Source of the DNA: Olavius sp. associated proteobacterium Delta 1
Lineage (GTDB): Bacteria; Desulfobacterota; Desulfobacteria; Desulfobacterales; JAFDCJ01
Reading direction: 5' to 3'
DNA: 64,000 bases
Assembly: GCA_902749685.1 (NCBI GenBank)
Contig: CACVKW010000871.1
Span: forward strand, 1-64,000
Below the pieces are notes generated by a model. It was not told where the DNA came from. It ran no database searches and saw only the letters and a program-made list of their open reading frames with translations. The translations under genes were made by a program, and so were the position numbers. This document shows positions 9,634-17,188 of this stretch, piece by piece; positions within the stretch are counted from its first letter, which is position 1, and the number at the start of each line of letters is the position of its first letter.

Positions 9634-10842
9634 ATGAAGATGATCGGATTGCTGCAGAATACCATCCAATTTTATGCCTGGGGATCTCCCAGCGCCATTC
9701 CAGAACTTCTTGATAAGGAAAACCCATCAGGCAAACCTTGGGCTGAACTTTGGATGGGAGCCCATTCAAAAGCCTCATCCCTTGTAAGCTATGAGGGAAA
9801 ACGACTACCATTGATTGAGTTGATCCAGAAGTATCCGCATGAGATTTTAGGCCCCGACATATCCGAAACTTTTCACAATAAACTCCCCTATCTGTTCAAA
9901 GTGCTGGCAGCGGCAAAACCACTTTCTATTCAAGCCCACCCCGATCTGGCCCAGGCCCGAGACGGATTTGAAAGAGAAAACAGGCAGAATATTCCCCTGG
10001 ATGCCCCAAATCGCAATTACAAGGACGCTAATCATAAACCGGAATGTATTTGTGCAGTATCCAAATTTTATGCCTTATCTGGATTTCGGACTATTCCCGA
10101 AATTATCGGTTTGATGACATCGGCCTGTCCTGCGGGTTTAAGCGATGAACTGGATCGGCTGAAAACAAATCCGGATTCTTATGGCTTAAAAGTGTTTTAT
10201 ACAGACCTGATGACCATGGATCCGGCAAAACAAAAACGGATTGTCGACGAAGCCGTGCAAAATATAGCCAAAATTTACGATCAAAATTCCATTGATTGGA
10301 TGAAAAAGCTTTCAGAGGAGTATCCCTCCGATATCGGTGTTTTATCGCCGATCCTGCTAAATCTGATATGTCTGGAGCCGGGGCAGGCCCTTTTTTTGCC
10401 GGCTGGAGAACTGCATGCATATCTGGAAGGCCTGGGGGTCGAGTTAATGGCAAATTCAGATAATGTCCTGAGAGGGGGTCTTACTGCCAAACATATCGAT
10501 CTGCCTGAGTTGCTGAAGGTGGTCAACTTTGAACCCCGCCCGATCGATCTCCTGCAGACAAGAGATTGTGGCGAAAATGAAAAATTATTTATCACTCCGG
10601 CCAATGAATTTGTCCTTTCTTCGATATCCGTTTCAGAGGAACGTTCTTATTTAAGTTCGACTCATCGAAGCGCTGAAATCGTATTGTGTTCGGCTGGCGA
10701 AGCTGTCCTGCAAGATATTGCTGCGAAGAACAGCATAATAATTAAAAAGGGTGATTCGGTGCTGATTCCAGCAGCGGTGAAAGTCTATAAAATAAACGGT
10801 AATGCCGTTTTTTACAAAGCTGCGGTACCCATTATCTTATAA
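9634..10842 (+). CDS. manA: mannose-6-phosphate isomerase, class I
   Basis: A zinc-dependent isomerase of 402 residues interconverting mannose-6-phosphate and fructose-6-phosphate. Type I signatures are present: the N-terminal YAWGS, LWMGAH, the metal-ligand segment SIQAHPD, the KPECICA segment and PAGELHAYLEGLGVELMANSDN, followed by RGGLTAKH. GGAGAT lies just upstream of the ATG. It is divergent from the PP2C/FHA operon. The product could enter GDP-mannose synthesis; no such gene is in the window. Confidence 0.94.
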   Translation: MKMIGLLQNTIQFYAWGSPSAIPELLDKENPSGKPWAELWMGAHSKASSLVSYEGKRLPLIELIQKYPHEILGPDISETFHNKLPYLFKVLAAAKPLSIQAHPDLAQARDGFERENRQNIPLDAPNRNYKDANHKPECICAVSKFYALSGFRTIPEIIGLMTSACPAGLSDELDRLKTNPDSYGLKVFYTDLMTMDPAKQKRIVDEAVQNIAKIYDQNSIDWMKKLSEEYPSDIGVLSPILLNLICLEPGQALFLPAGELHAYLEGLGVELMANSDNVLRGGLTAKHIDLPELLKVVNFEPRPIDLLQTRDCGENEKLFITPANEFVLSSISVSEERSYLSSTHRSAEIVLCSAGEAVLQDIAAKNSIIIKKGDSVLIPAAVKVYKINGNAVFYKAAVPIIL

Positions 10843-10859
10843 CGATTGAATATTTAACC

Positions 10860-10882
10860 CCAATTGAGTGAAACTCAATTGG
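10860..10882. repeat. perfect hairpin after manA
   Basis: CCAATTGAGT (10860-10869) and ACTCAATTGG (10873-10882) form a 10-bp stem with a 3-nt loop, 18 bases after the manA stop. There is no U-tract, so it may be an mRNA 3'-end structure rather than an intrinsic terminator. The rest of 10883-11235 holds no gene I trust. Confidence 0.55.
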
Positions 10883-11235
10883 TGGGTACTCGGTATCTGG
10901 TACTGGGTATTGGTTTTAAGGAATGGGTTTGATTTTTAATATAAATCTTCAATCTTAAATCCGGTTTGGGCCGCTAAGGAAGCAAATGATCGGGGTGCCT
11001 TGCTGTCATGATTCATGCAGTTTTGCTATCGTAGAATAGATCACTCATTATATAAATTTCCTTCATTAACATTTTTAAGTTGACAAATTCAGATAGTTAC
11101 AGTTAAAAAACCCTGTGCTTTAGGACAGAGGATAAAATTATAAACCGCCGTGTGTGCATGAGCAGTTTTTTATCGCGCTCGGTATAAAAGATGCGTCTTT
11201 AGATAAAGCACACTGGAATTGCCGCAGTTTTCCGG

Positions 11236-11267
11236 TTGACATGACTTCTTGGCAATTCCAATATGAT
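11236..11267 (+). promoter_or_regulatory. possible promoter of ihfA
   Basis: TTGACA at 11236-11241 and TATGAT at 11262-11267. The spacer of 20 nt is long for a sigma-70 promoter, so this is a weak call. It lies 56 bases upstream of the IHF start. Confidence 0.3.
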
Positions 11268-11322
11268 TACTGGGGGGTAACACGGAAATTAACGGTTTTC
11301 GAAGCACAGGAGCTACTGATCG

Positions 11323-11607
11323 ATGACACTGACAAAAGCAAAGATTGTAGATGCTGTTCACAATGACCTCGGATTTGCTAAAAATAGATCCGCTGAGTTG
11401 ATTGAAATCCTGCTGGAGGAAATCAAAAGCACCTTGGGAAAGGGTGAGGATGTCTTGATTAGCGGGTTCGGCAAATTTTGCGTGAAACAGAAAAAAGAGC
11501 GGCGAGGAAGAAATCCCGCCACCGGTGACGACATGATGCTGGGGCAGCGTTGCGTGGTGACTTTCAGGTGCTCCCATTTGTTAAGAGAAAAGATTAACAA
11601 CCGATAG
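11323..11607 (+). CDS. ihfA: integration host factor alpha subunit
   Basis: A 94-residue HU/IHF-family DNA-bending protein. The start LTKAKIVDAV, the arm beginning GFGKF and the conserved RRGRNPATGDD loop (which carries the intercalating proline) are typical, and the alpha-type LTKA start favours IHF-alpha over HU. AGGAG lies upstream of the ATG. No pheT or beta-subunit gene is adjacent. The next gene starts 10 nt downstream and may be cotranscribed. Confidence 0.88.
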   Translation: MTLTKAKIVDAVHNDLGFAKNRSAELIEILLEEIKSTLGKGEDVLISGFGKFCVKQKKERRGRNPATGDDMMLGQRCVVTFRCSHLLREKINNR

Positions 11608-11617
11608 CCTTACATTA

Positions 11618-12088
11618 ATGAATGGAATCTTTATTAGATGGTTGACATTAACCGGGGCCATCATTTTAACTTCCTATTTGCTTGACGGTATTCAGGTAAG
11701 CGGTTTTGTATCGGCATTTTTTGCTGCCGCAATGCTGGGAATACTAAACGCTTTGTTTCGCCCCATCTTAATTCTTCTAACGCTTCCCATCAACATATTA
11801 ACCCTTGGTTTTTTCACCTTTGTGATCAATGCCCTGATGCTGAAAACGGCATCGGGTGTGATCACCGGTTTTGACGTCGATGGGTTCTGGTATGCGATTT
11901 TTGGCTCTTTGATAATAAGCGCGATCAGCTGGCTGCTGAATTCGTTTATCAATGAGCGTGGATCGGTATCCTACCATCGGGTGGATCCAGCAACGCGGTA
12001 TCCTAAACGGCGCCAACCCGAAACCCGTCCCCAAAATGAGAATGATACCATTGATCTGGAAAACAAGGGCGACGACCACTGGGAATGA
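11618..12088 (+). CDS. small membrane protein, phage-holin family 4-like (DUF360-type)
   Basis: A 156-residue inner-membrane protein with about four hydrophobic segments in residues 5-112 and a hydrophilic tail rich in charged and amide residues. The pattern NALFRPILILLTLPINILTLGFF is typical of the four-TM family annotated as phage holin family protein. Despite the name, such genes are chromosomal and their role is unknown; nothing else phage-like lies here. It follows ihfA by 10 nt. Confidence 0.75.
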   Translation: MNGIFIRWLTLTGAIILTSYLLDGIQVSGFVSAFFAAAMLGILNALFRPILILLTLPINILTLGFFTFVINALMLKTASGVITGFDVDGFWYAIFGSLIISAISWLLNSFINERGSVSYHRVDPATRYPKRRQPETRPQNENDTIDLENKGDDHWE

Positions 12089-12099
12089 ACTCCCGAAAG

Positions 12100-12285
12100 T
12101 GAATATTGAAGATTGAAGAATAAATAATTATGAAATCCTCAGAAAGGCGAATCACGCTGAAGACGTGATCTAAAGGCCGCAGAATATCGAAGGGTGATAT
12201 CGCTTTGCTCTGTCTTATTTAGGGATAATATAAATCGATAAAATACCACAAATCTTCAATTGACAATCTTCAATCTTCAATTTTT
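12100..12285. repeat. word-arm element carrying an inverted copy of the HAD gene end
   Basis: Left-arm words GAATATTGAAGATTGAAGAA and right-arm words CTTCAATTGACAATCTTCAATC. Inside, bases 12148-12191 are the exact reverse complement of 5073-5116, which includes the last 26 bases of the HAD gene with its stop. Confidence 0.75.
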
Positions 12286-12286
12286 G

Positions 12287-13360
12287 TCAGGGTTCTTTGT
12301 CGGCCACGCCTGCCTCAGCAAACGTCATCACCTCTTTAAAAACTCTCAGGGCCCCATCCACAATGCTCATGGCCATGGCGCCGCCGGTACCCTCACCGAG
12401 ACGCATGCCCAGGTCCAGAATTGGATTCAGATTTAGATGTTTCAGCATATGCCGGTGTCCGGGCTCCTCCGAACAATGGCCTGAAAACAGATACGCCACC
12501 ACCGTGGGGCAGATCGCATGGGCTATGAGCGCTCCGGCAGTCGAAATGAATCCATCGATCATTACGGGACGGCGATGATAGGCGCCGGCCAGGACACAGC
12601 CGGCAATCCCACCAATTTCAAAACCGCCGACCTTGGACAATACATCTAAACCATCTTCCGGTTTGGGGTTATTGACCTCGATGCCGCGACGGATAACCTC
12701 CTGTTTGCGTGAAAGGCCTTCATTATCGACACCGGTGCCGCGCCCGACCATTTCCGCCAGATCGGTACCGCATAAAACGGCACCGATAGCAGCTGAAGGT
12801 GTTGTATTGCCGATACCCATATCGCCGGTCCCGATAATTTCAACGCCGTCCTGAAAAAGCTTGGATGCCTCCTGAAATCCTGACATCACGGCCTGTTCAG
12901 CTTCCCGCATGGACATCGCCGGTCCTTGAGCAAAATTAGCTGTTCCCGGGGCAATTTTATGAATAATCAATCGGTCGCCAGCCGGCACATCAAGGTTCGC
13001 AAAGTCGGCAATGATTCCCATATCAACTACATAAACCTCAGCGCTGACATGTCGGCAAATGGCATTTATACCGGCACCTCCTGCCAAAAAAGTTTGAATC
13101 ATGGCGCCGGTGACCTCCTGCGGATACGCGCTGACACCTTCGTTAACTATTCCATGATCGCCGGCCATCACCAGAACCGCTTTGCGATTTATGGATGGTT
13201 GCAGGGTCGTTTGGATTCCGCAAAGTTGTTCGGAGATCTCATGCAGCCGTCCCAGGGCGCGTGTCGGCATCACCAGTTGCGCGGTTCTCTCCCGGGCCTT
13301 TGCAATCCATTCCTGGTCGACGGGCTGGATACCTTTTGCGATTTCTGCCAGATTCATCAT
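12287..13360 (-). CDS. cobT: nicotinate-nucleotide--dimethylbenzimidazole phosphoribosyltransferase
   Basis: CobT activates the lower-ligand base by transferring phosphoribose from nicotinate mononucleotide, giving alpha-ribazole phosphate for nucleotide-loop assembly. Family signatures are GDHGI, VSAYPQEVT, the TGDMGIGNTT loop and the C-terminal RLGEGTGGAMA, which carries the catalytic Glu. I place the start at the ATG at 13360 (or the next, 13357) because AGGAGG lies 6 nt before it; the longer frame to 13393 has no such site. A minus-strand cobalamin riboswitch with an intrinsic terminator lies upstream, so it should be switched off by B12. It stands apart from, and divergent to, the main cbi cluster. 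Confidence 0.95.
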   Translation of the reverse strand: MMNLAEIAKGIQPVDQEWIAKARERTAQLVMPTRALGRLHEISEQLCGIQTTLQPSINRKAVLVMAGDHGIVNEGVSAYPQEVTGAMIQTFLAGGAGINAICRHVSAEVYVVDMGIIADFANLDVPAGDRLIIHKIAPGTANFAQGPAMSMREAEQAVMSGFQEASKLFQDGVEIIGTGDMGIGNTTPSAAIGAVLCGTDLAEMVGRGTGVDNEGLSRKQEVIRRGIEVNNPKPEDGLDVLSKVGGFEIGGIAGCVLAGAYHRRPVMIDGFISTAGALIAHAICPTVVAYLFSGHCSEEPGHRHMLKHLNLNPILDLGMRLGEGTGGAMAMSIVDGALRVFKEVMTFAEAGVADKEP

Positions 13361-13423
13361 TGTATTCCTCCTGTTTGAAATTTTATATACCAAAATTGAA
13401 ATAATCAGCTCGGCCGGCGGCCC

Positions 13424-13461
13424 AAAAAAAAATCTCCAAGCGTAAAATACGCCTGAAGATT
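13424..13461 (-). terminator. riboswitch expression-platform terminator before cobT
   Basis: On the minus strand a 14-bp stem (13448-13461 with 13431-13444, 3-nt loop, two G-U pairs) is followed by seven U residues (13430-13424). Its position between aptamer and cobT indicates transcriptional attenuation. Confidence 0.9.
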
Positions 13462-13494
13462 TACCGTCTCCTCAAACACGGGTTAATTGAGTCT

Positions 13495-13665
13495 CAGTGG
13501 CAGGTCTTCTGGCTCTCGGATCAATCTAGTCCCCGCTGCCTTCCCGATCTGTTTATAGACAGATCAGTGGCCTTTAGCGGGTTTCGTCCCCGATTACAGC
13601 GGCGGGTCCGCACCGGAGTTGCACCGGTTTCCCTGTTCGGCCCCTGAGGGGCACCATCACGTCTC
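13495..13665 (-). ncRNA. cobalamin riboswitch upstream of cobT
   Basis: Read on the minus strand it shows the family consensus in order: GGTGCC start, AGGGAAACCGGTG, GCGGACCCGCCGCTGTAA, and the 3' box GCCAGAAGACCTGCC (13499-13514 on the plus strand as its complement). With the following terminator it should repress cobT when adenosyl- or other cobalamin is abundant. Confidence 0.95.
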
Positions 13666-13686
13666 ACAATCAATTTTCCGAACTCA

Positions 13687-13713
13687 ATTAGATTAACTGA
13701 AAAATTTTGTCAA
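13687..13713 (-). promoter_or_regulatory. promoter for the cobT riboswitch transcript
   Basis: Minus-strand TTGACA (13713-13708) and TCTAAT (13692-13687, five of six consensus bases) with a 15-nt spacer, just upstream of the aptamer. Confidence 0.55.
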
Positions 13714-13814
13714 GCATAATTTCTCCACCCGATAAATGTCGACCGGTTGGTATACTATATAATTTACCAATTGAAATTTCTGGAGACATAACGATCTTCA
13801 GGCGGATAAATTAC

Positions 13815-13841
13815 TTGACAAAATGCCTTCTTTCACATATT
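13815..13841 (+). promoter_or_regulatory. promoter for the uptake/cbi riboswitch transcript
   Basis: TTGACA at 13815-13820 and CATATT at 13836-13841 with a 15-nt spacer, the same spacing as the divergent cobT promoter. The aptamer begins about a dozen bases downstream. Confidence 0.5.
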
Positions 13842-13849
13842 TGATGTTC

Positions 13850-14040
13850 AACTGAGGTGCGCAAGCTTAATAGGGAATCCCGTGTAATTCGGGAGTGGTC
13901 CCGCCGCTGTGACCCCGCCTCTTTCAGTTTGAATGAAAGGGGAACCTTTTTAGTCGTGGTACGCCACTGTTTCGATGGATCGTTATGGGAAGGTAGCTAA
14001 AAGGGCGGGGAAGCCAGAAGACCTGCCTTAGCAGACCGCC
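13850..14040 (+). ncRNA. cobalamin riboswitch upstream of the btuCDF/cbi operon
   Basis: It begins at GAGGTGC, then shows AATAGGGAATCCCGTG, GGGAGTGGTCCCGCCGCTGTGA and the 3' box AAGCCAGAAGACCTGCC near 14010-14027. A long internal arm (GAATGAAAGGGGAACC region) is larger than in the cobT aptamer. It lies back to back with the cobT riboswitch, about 190 bases apart. Confidence 0.95.
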
Positions 14041-14103
14041 ATAGCTCTGCGTTGGGACAGAAGCCTGGCAACAATCTAAACAAGGGCCAAGAAAACTGGG
14101 TGC

Positions 14104-14139
14104 AACCCTTCAAGCCGCAAAAGCTTGAAGGGTTTTTTT
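14104..14139 (+). terminator. riboswitch expression-platform terminator
   Basis: Stem AACCCTTCAAGC (14104-14115) with GCTTGAAGGGTT (14123-14134), then a run of T to 14139. It sits between the aptamer and the permease gene, so B12 binding should stop transcription of the whole operon. Confidence 0.92.
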
Positions 14140-14190
14140 ATTGGTATCGAAGTGTCTTATGGCCCGGATGAATAAACAGGAGATTTTCGA

Positions 14191-15225
14191 ATAGGCTTAA
14201 GAGAAGCTACGACTGTCCAACTGATCCTGTTAGCGACGGCTCTGGTTGCAGTCATCATTGTCTCAACCGGAATGGGCTATATCAAAGTTCCCGCTGGCGC
14301 TGTGATCAAGATCATTGCTGCCAAATTTAGCGGACAGGTCGATTTTCTCAAGGGCATGGATTCAATTTTTCCGGTGGTGGTGGTGGATGTGCGATTGCCC
14401 AGGATTTTATCGTCTGCCATAGTCGGCGGCGGTTTGGCTATATCCGGTGTTGTTTTCCAGGGTATTCTGTTAAATCCGTTGGCGGACCCTTACACGCTGG
14501 GCGTGTCTGCCGGTGCAGCCTTTGGTGCCTCACTGGCTATTTTGTTGAATATCGGATTCTTAGGCATGTATTCCGTACCGTTGTTTGCCTTTGGCGGCGC
14601 GGTTGGGACCTTGCTGTTTGTCGTCTACCTTTCCTCTGCCAGCGGTGGGTTTTCTTCGAATAATTTGATACTTTCCGGTATCATCGTGGCGGCAATTTTA
14701 TCAGCCGGGATCAGTTTATTAAAGTATATTGCCGATGAACAGGTTTCCGTTATCATTTTCTGGTTGATGGGAAGTTTCGGCTCGAAAACCTGGACCGATG
14801 TGGGACTTATTTTTTTATTTGTCGCTATCGGGTTCTTGATTTTTATCTTTTTTGCACGGGATATGAACCTGATGTCGCTGGGTAATCGAACGGCATCGTC
14901 GCTGGGAGTTGATACCCGAAAAGTGACCTTGGTGCTGCTGGTAGCCGCATCGCTGGTTGCAGCCATATGCGTGTCTGTATCCGGAATCATCGGATTTGTG
15001 GGGCTGCTGGTTCCGCATATGATGAGATTAATCACCGGGCCGGACAATCGGCGGCTGGTTCCGGTTTCACTATTGGCAGGCGCTATTCTGCTGCTGGGTG
15101 CCGACACGATAACCCGGGCTGTATTGCCGACCGAAATACCGATTGGTGTCTTGACGGCCCTGATCGGCGGTCCGTTTTTTTGTTACCTGTTTCGTAAGCA
15201 GCAGCGCACCGGTAAAATATTGTAG
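14191..15225 (+). CDS. corrinoid/iron-type ABC transporter permease (BtuC/FecCD family)
   Basis: Inner-membrane permease of a BtuCDF-type importer, with about nine to ten hydrophobic helices, the family signature RLPRILSSAIVGGGLAISG, LLNPLADPYTLGVSAGAAFG and GIIGFVGLLVPH. The first ATG in frame (14272) would cut off half of transmembrane helix 1. In-frame coding continues upstream to a stop at 14173 with no ATG, GTG or TTG. AGGAG (14178-14182) stands 8 nt before an ATA codon at 14191, which I take as the likely start; the assignment of that codon is uncertain. The riboswitch upstream and the cbi genes downstream point to corrinoid uptake. Confidence 0.88.
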   Translation: MGLREATTVQLILLATALVAVIIVSTGMGYIKVPAGAVIKIIAAKFSGQVDFLKGMDSIFPVVVVDVRLPRILSSAIVGGGLAISGVVFQGILLNPLADPYTLGVSAGAAFGASLAILLNIGFLGMYSVPLFAFGGAVGTLLFVVYLSSASGGFSSNNLILSGIIVAAILSAGISLLKYIADEQVSVIIFWLMGSFGSKTWTDVGLIFLFVAIGFLIFIFFARDMNLMSLGNRTASSLGVDTRKVTLVLLVAASLVAAICVSVSGIIGFVGLLVPHMMRLITGPDNRRLVPVSLLAGAILLLGADTITRAVLPTEIPIGVLTALIGGPFFCYLFRKQQRTGKIL

Positions 15226-15227
15226 CC

Positions 15228-16004
15228 ATGCCTTTCGAATTGGACCAAGTCACATTTTATTTTACGGATAAAAAAGTCATCGATGACTTTAGCATCAACC
15301 TTGCGCCGGAAAAATTTTACGGTATCATCGGACCCAACGGCAGCGGCAAAACCACTATCCTGGATTTGCTTGCCGGACACCGACAGCCGACAAACGGAAA
15401 ACTCCGCTACCGCGGCAAGGCGCTTTCATCCTATTCCAAGCTGGAATTGTCGAAAGAGATTGCCCTGGTTCCGCAAAATTTTTATATCAACTTCCCGTTT
15501 ACCGTAAAGGAGATCGTCATGATGGGGCGGTACCCGCACATTGCGAGATTTGCCGCACCTTCAGCCGACGATTGGACGATCGTGCGGGAAGTTATGGATA
15601 AAAGCGAGATTGTGGAATTTGCCGACCGCTATGTTACCGAACTGAGCGGGGGAGAGCGCCAACGCGTTGTTTTCGCCCGGGCCCTGGCCCAAGACACGCC
15701 GGTCCTGATTCTGGATGAAGCCACATCCAATCTGGATATTAATTATACGCTCAGCCTCTTGAATCTTGCTGCCGGCGGTGTTCAATCGGATGCGAAAACC
15801 GTCATTGCCGTATTGCAGGATATCAATCTGGCGGCGGCGTACTGCGATTATCTGATATTCATGTCCAACGGGCAGATTGTGAACCACGGGCCGGTAAAGG
15901 AAATTTTGAATCCCGAGGTAGTCGGTTCGGTTTTTAATGTAGATTCGAAAGTTTACTATGATAACTATTCGGATTCATTGCAAGTTGTATTTCGAAAAAA
16001 CTAA
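15228..16004 (+). CDS. corrinoid-type ABC transporter ATP-binding protein (BtuD/FecE family)
   Basis: A 258-residue cytoplasmic ATPase that energises the permease encoded just upstream. Walker A GPNGSGKTT, Q-loop VPQNF, signature LSGGERQRV, Walker B LILDEATSNLD and a switch region lacking the usual His (VLQDINLAAAYCD, where the consensus has HD-N) can be read in order. The Gln at the switch-His position is worth noting. The ATG lies 2 nt after the permease stop, so the two are translationally coupled. Confidence 0.92.
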   Translation: MPFELDQVTFYFTDKKVIDDFSINLAPEKFYGIIGPNGSGKTTILDLLAGHRQPTNGKLRYRGKALSSYSKLELSKEIALVPQNFYINFPFTVKEIVMMGRYPHIARFAAPSADDWTIVREVMDKSEIVEFADRYVTELSGGERQRVVFARALAQDTPVLILDEATSNLDINYTLSLLNLAAGGVQSDAKTVIAVLQDINLAAAYCDYLIFMSNGQIVNHGPVKEILNPEVVGSVFNVDSKVYYDNYSDSLQVVFRKN

Positions 16005-16005
16005 C

Positions 16006-16989
16006 ATGCAGCAGCCTAAACCCATAAAATTGAGTCTGATCCCGCTACTGATCATCGCAGCGGTATGGGGTGCACCGGTCGCATCCGGTTTTGCGAGCGG
16101 TCAATTCAGCATCCCGACACCGAGCACTATCATCGATCAGGCCGGCCGTCCAATTGTCATTCAGGAGCCGTTTAAACGGGTGATATCCCTCTACGGCGCC
16201 CACACGGAAAACCTGTTTTCCCTCGGGCTTTTCAAGGAAATTATCGGGGTTTCGCAACACGATGATTATCCAGCGCAAGCCATGAGTAAACCGGTGTTTT
16301 CCTATCATGACGATCCGGAAAAATTTTTAGCGGCCCGTCCGGATCTGGTATTGATTCGTCCGATGATCGATCGGGGTTATCCGCAATTTGTTACGATGCT
16401 TGAAAAGTCCGGGATTACCATTGTGTCGCTGCAGCCCGGAACCATCGACGAGATGTTTACCTATTTGGCGGTGCTCGGTATTTTGACCGGCAAACAAGAC
16501 CGGGCACAACAGTTGATTTCACAGTTTAATAAATCAATTGGTGAATTCAAGGATTTAATCGGGTCTCGGGTCAACCGGAAACGGGTATATTTCGAAGCGA
16601 TTCACAGTAAAATGAAAACCTTTGCACCGGATTCCATGGCCATATTTGCCCTGGAAAGCGCCGGCGGTATCAACATTGCCGCGGATGCCGATCCGGTTAG
16701 AAATACCAATATCGCCTATTACGGTAAAGAGCGCATATTATCCCATGCACCCGAAATTGATGTCTATCTGGCCCAGTACGGAACGATGAACCGGCCGACG
16801 CTTTCAATTATCAAACAGGAACCCGGTTTTAACATCATCAAAGCGGTGGCGATGGATCAGATCTATATCGTTGATGAAAAAATCGTCTCGCGGCCGACCA
16901 TGCGTTTGCTGGAAGGAATCTATCTCATCGGAAAATATCTTTATCCCAAAATTTTCGATGAGAAGGCATCGAAAATATTAAAAAGATGA
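16006..16989 (+). CDS. periplasmic corrinoid-binding protein (BtuF/FecB family)
   Basis: A 327-residue substrate-binding protein. A signal peptide is clear (basic KPIKLSL, then a hydrophobic stretch, then a small-residue cleavage region near residue 28-33). The TroA-like fold shows RVISLYGAHTENLFSLGL, the usual two-lobe helix and the C-terminal LLEGIYLIGKYLYP. I chose the ATG at 16006, two bases after the ATPase stop, because it alone gives a proper signal peptide. It would deliver a cobamide or cobinamide to the permease. The B12-riboswitch context supports corrinoid over iron-siderophore. Confidence 0.88.
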   Translation: MQQPKPIKLSLIPLLIIAAVWGAPVASGFASGQFSIPTPSTIIDQAGRPIVIQEPFKRVISLYGAHTENLFSLGLFKEIIGVSQHDDYPAQAMSKPVFSYHDDPEKFLAARPDLVLIRPMIDRGYPQFVTMLEKSGITIVSLQPGTIDEMFTYLAVLGILTGKQDRAQQLISQFNKSIGEFKDLIGSRVNRKRVYFEAIHSKMKTFAPDSMAIFALESAGGINIAADADPVRNTNIAYYGKERILSHAPEIDVYLAQYGTMNRPTLSIIKQEPGFNIIKAVAMDQIYIVDEKIVSRPTMRLLEGIYLIGKYLYPKIFDEKASKILKR

Positions 16990-17017
16990 ATGAGAATATC
17001 TTTAAATTTTATTAAAG

Positions 17018-17138
17018 CCACGAATATGCACGAATGAACACGAATTATAACAAGATTCAAAAGTCGGGGACACTGATAACAAAAAAAAATATTCGTGAAA
17101 ATTCGTGTTAATTCCTGGCAAAATTCAGACATTTAGAG
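17018..17138. repeat. intergenic word-arm element (CACGAAT words)
   Basis: Left words CCACGAATATGCACGAATGAACACGAATTA, right words ATATTCGTGAAAATTCGTGTTAATTCC, separated by an AT-rich centre with GGGGACA. A near copy lies at 18589-18692, on the other side of cbiA. Confidence 0.7.
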
Positions 17139-17188
17139 TGTTACAAAATAAGTATACTTTTTTATAAATTTAACAGAAGGATTGGACT

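Noticed and set aside
10920-11140. Possible structured RNA between manA and ihfA
   Set aside because: Only scattered short pairings; no match to tRNA T-loop, SRP, tmRNA or a known riboswitch core.
11154-11366. 70-residue reading frame overlapping the start of ihfA
   Set aside because: It covers the promoter-like TTGACA region, has no recognisable motif and overlaps a certain gene in another frame.
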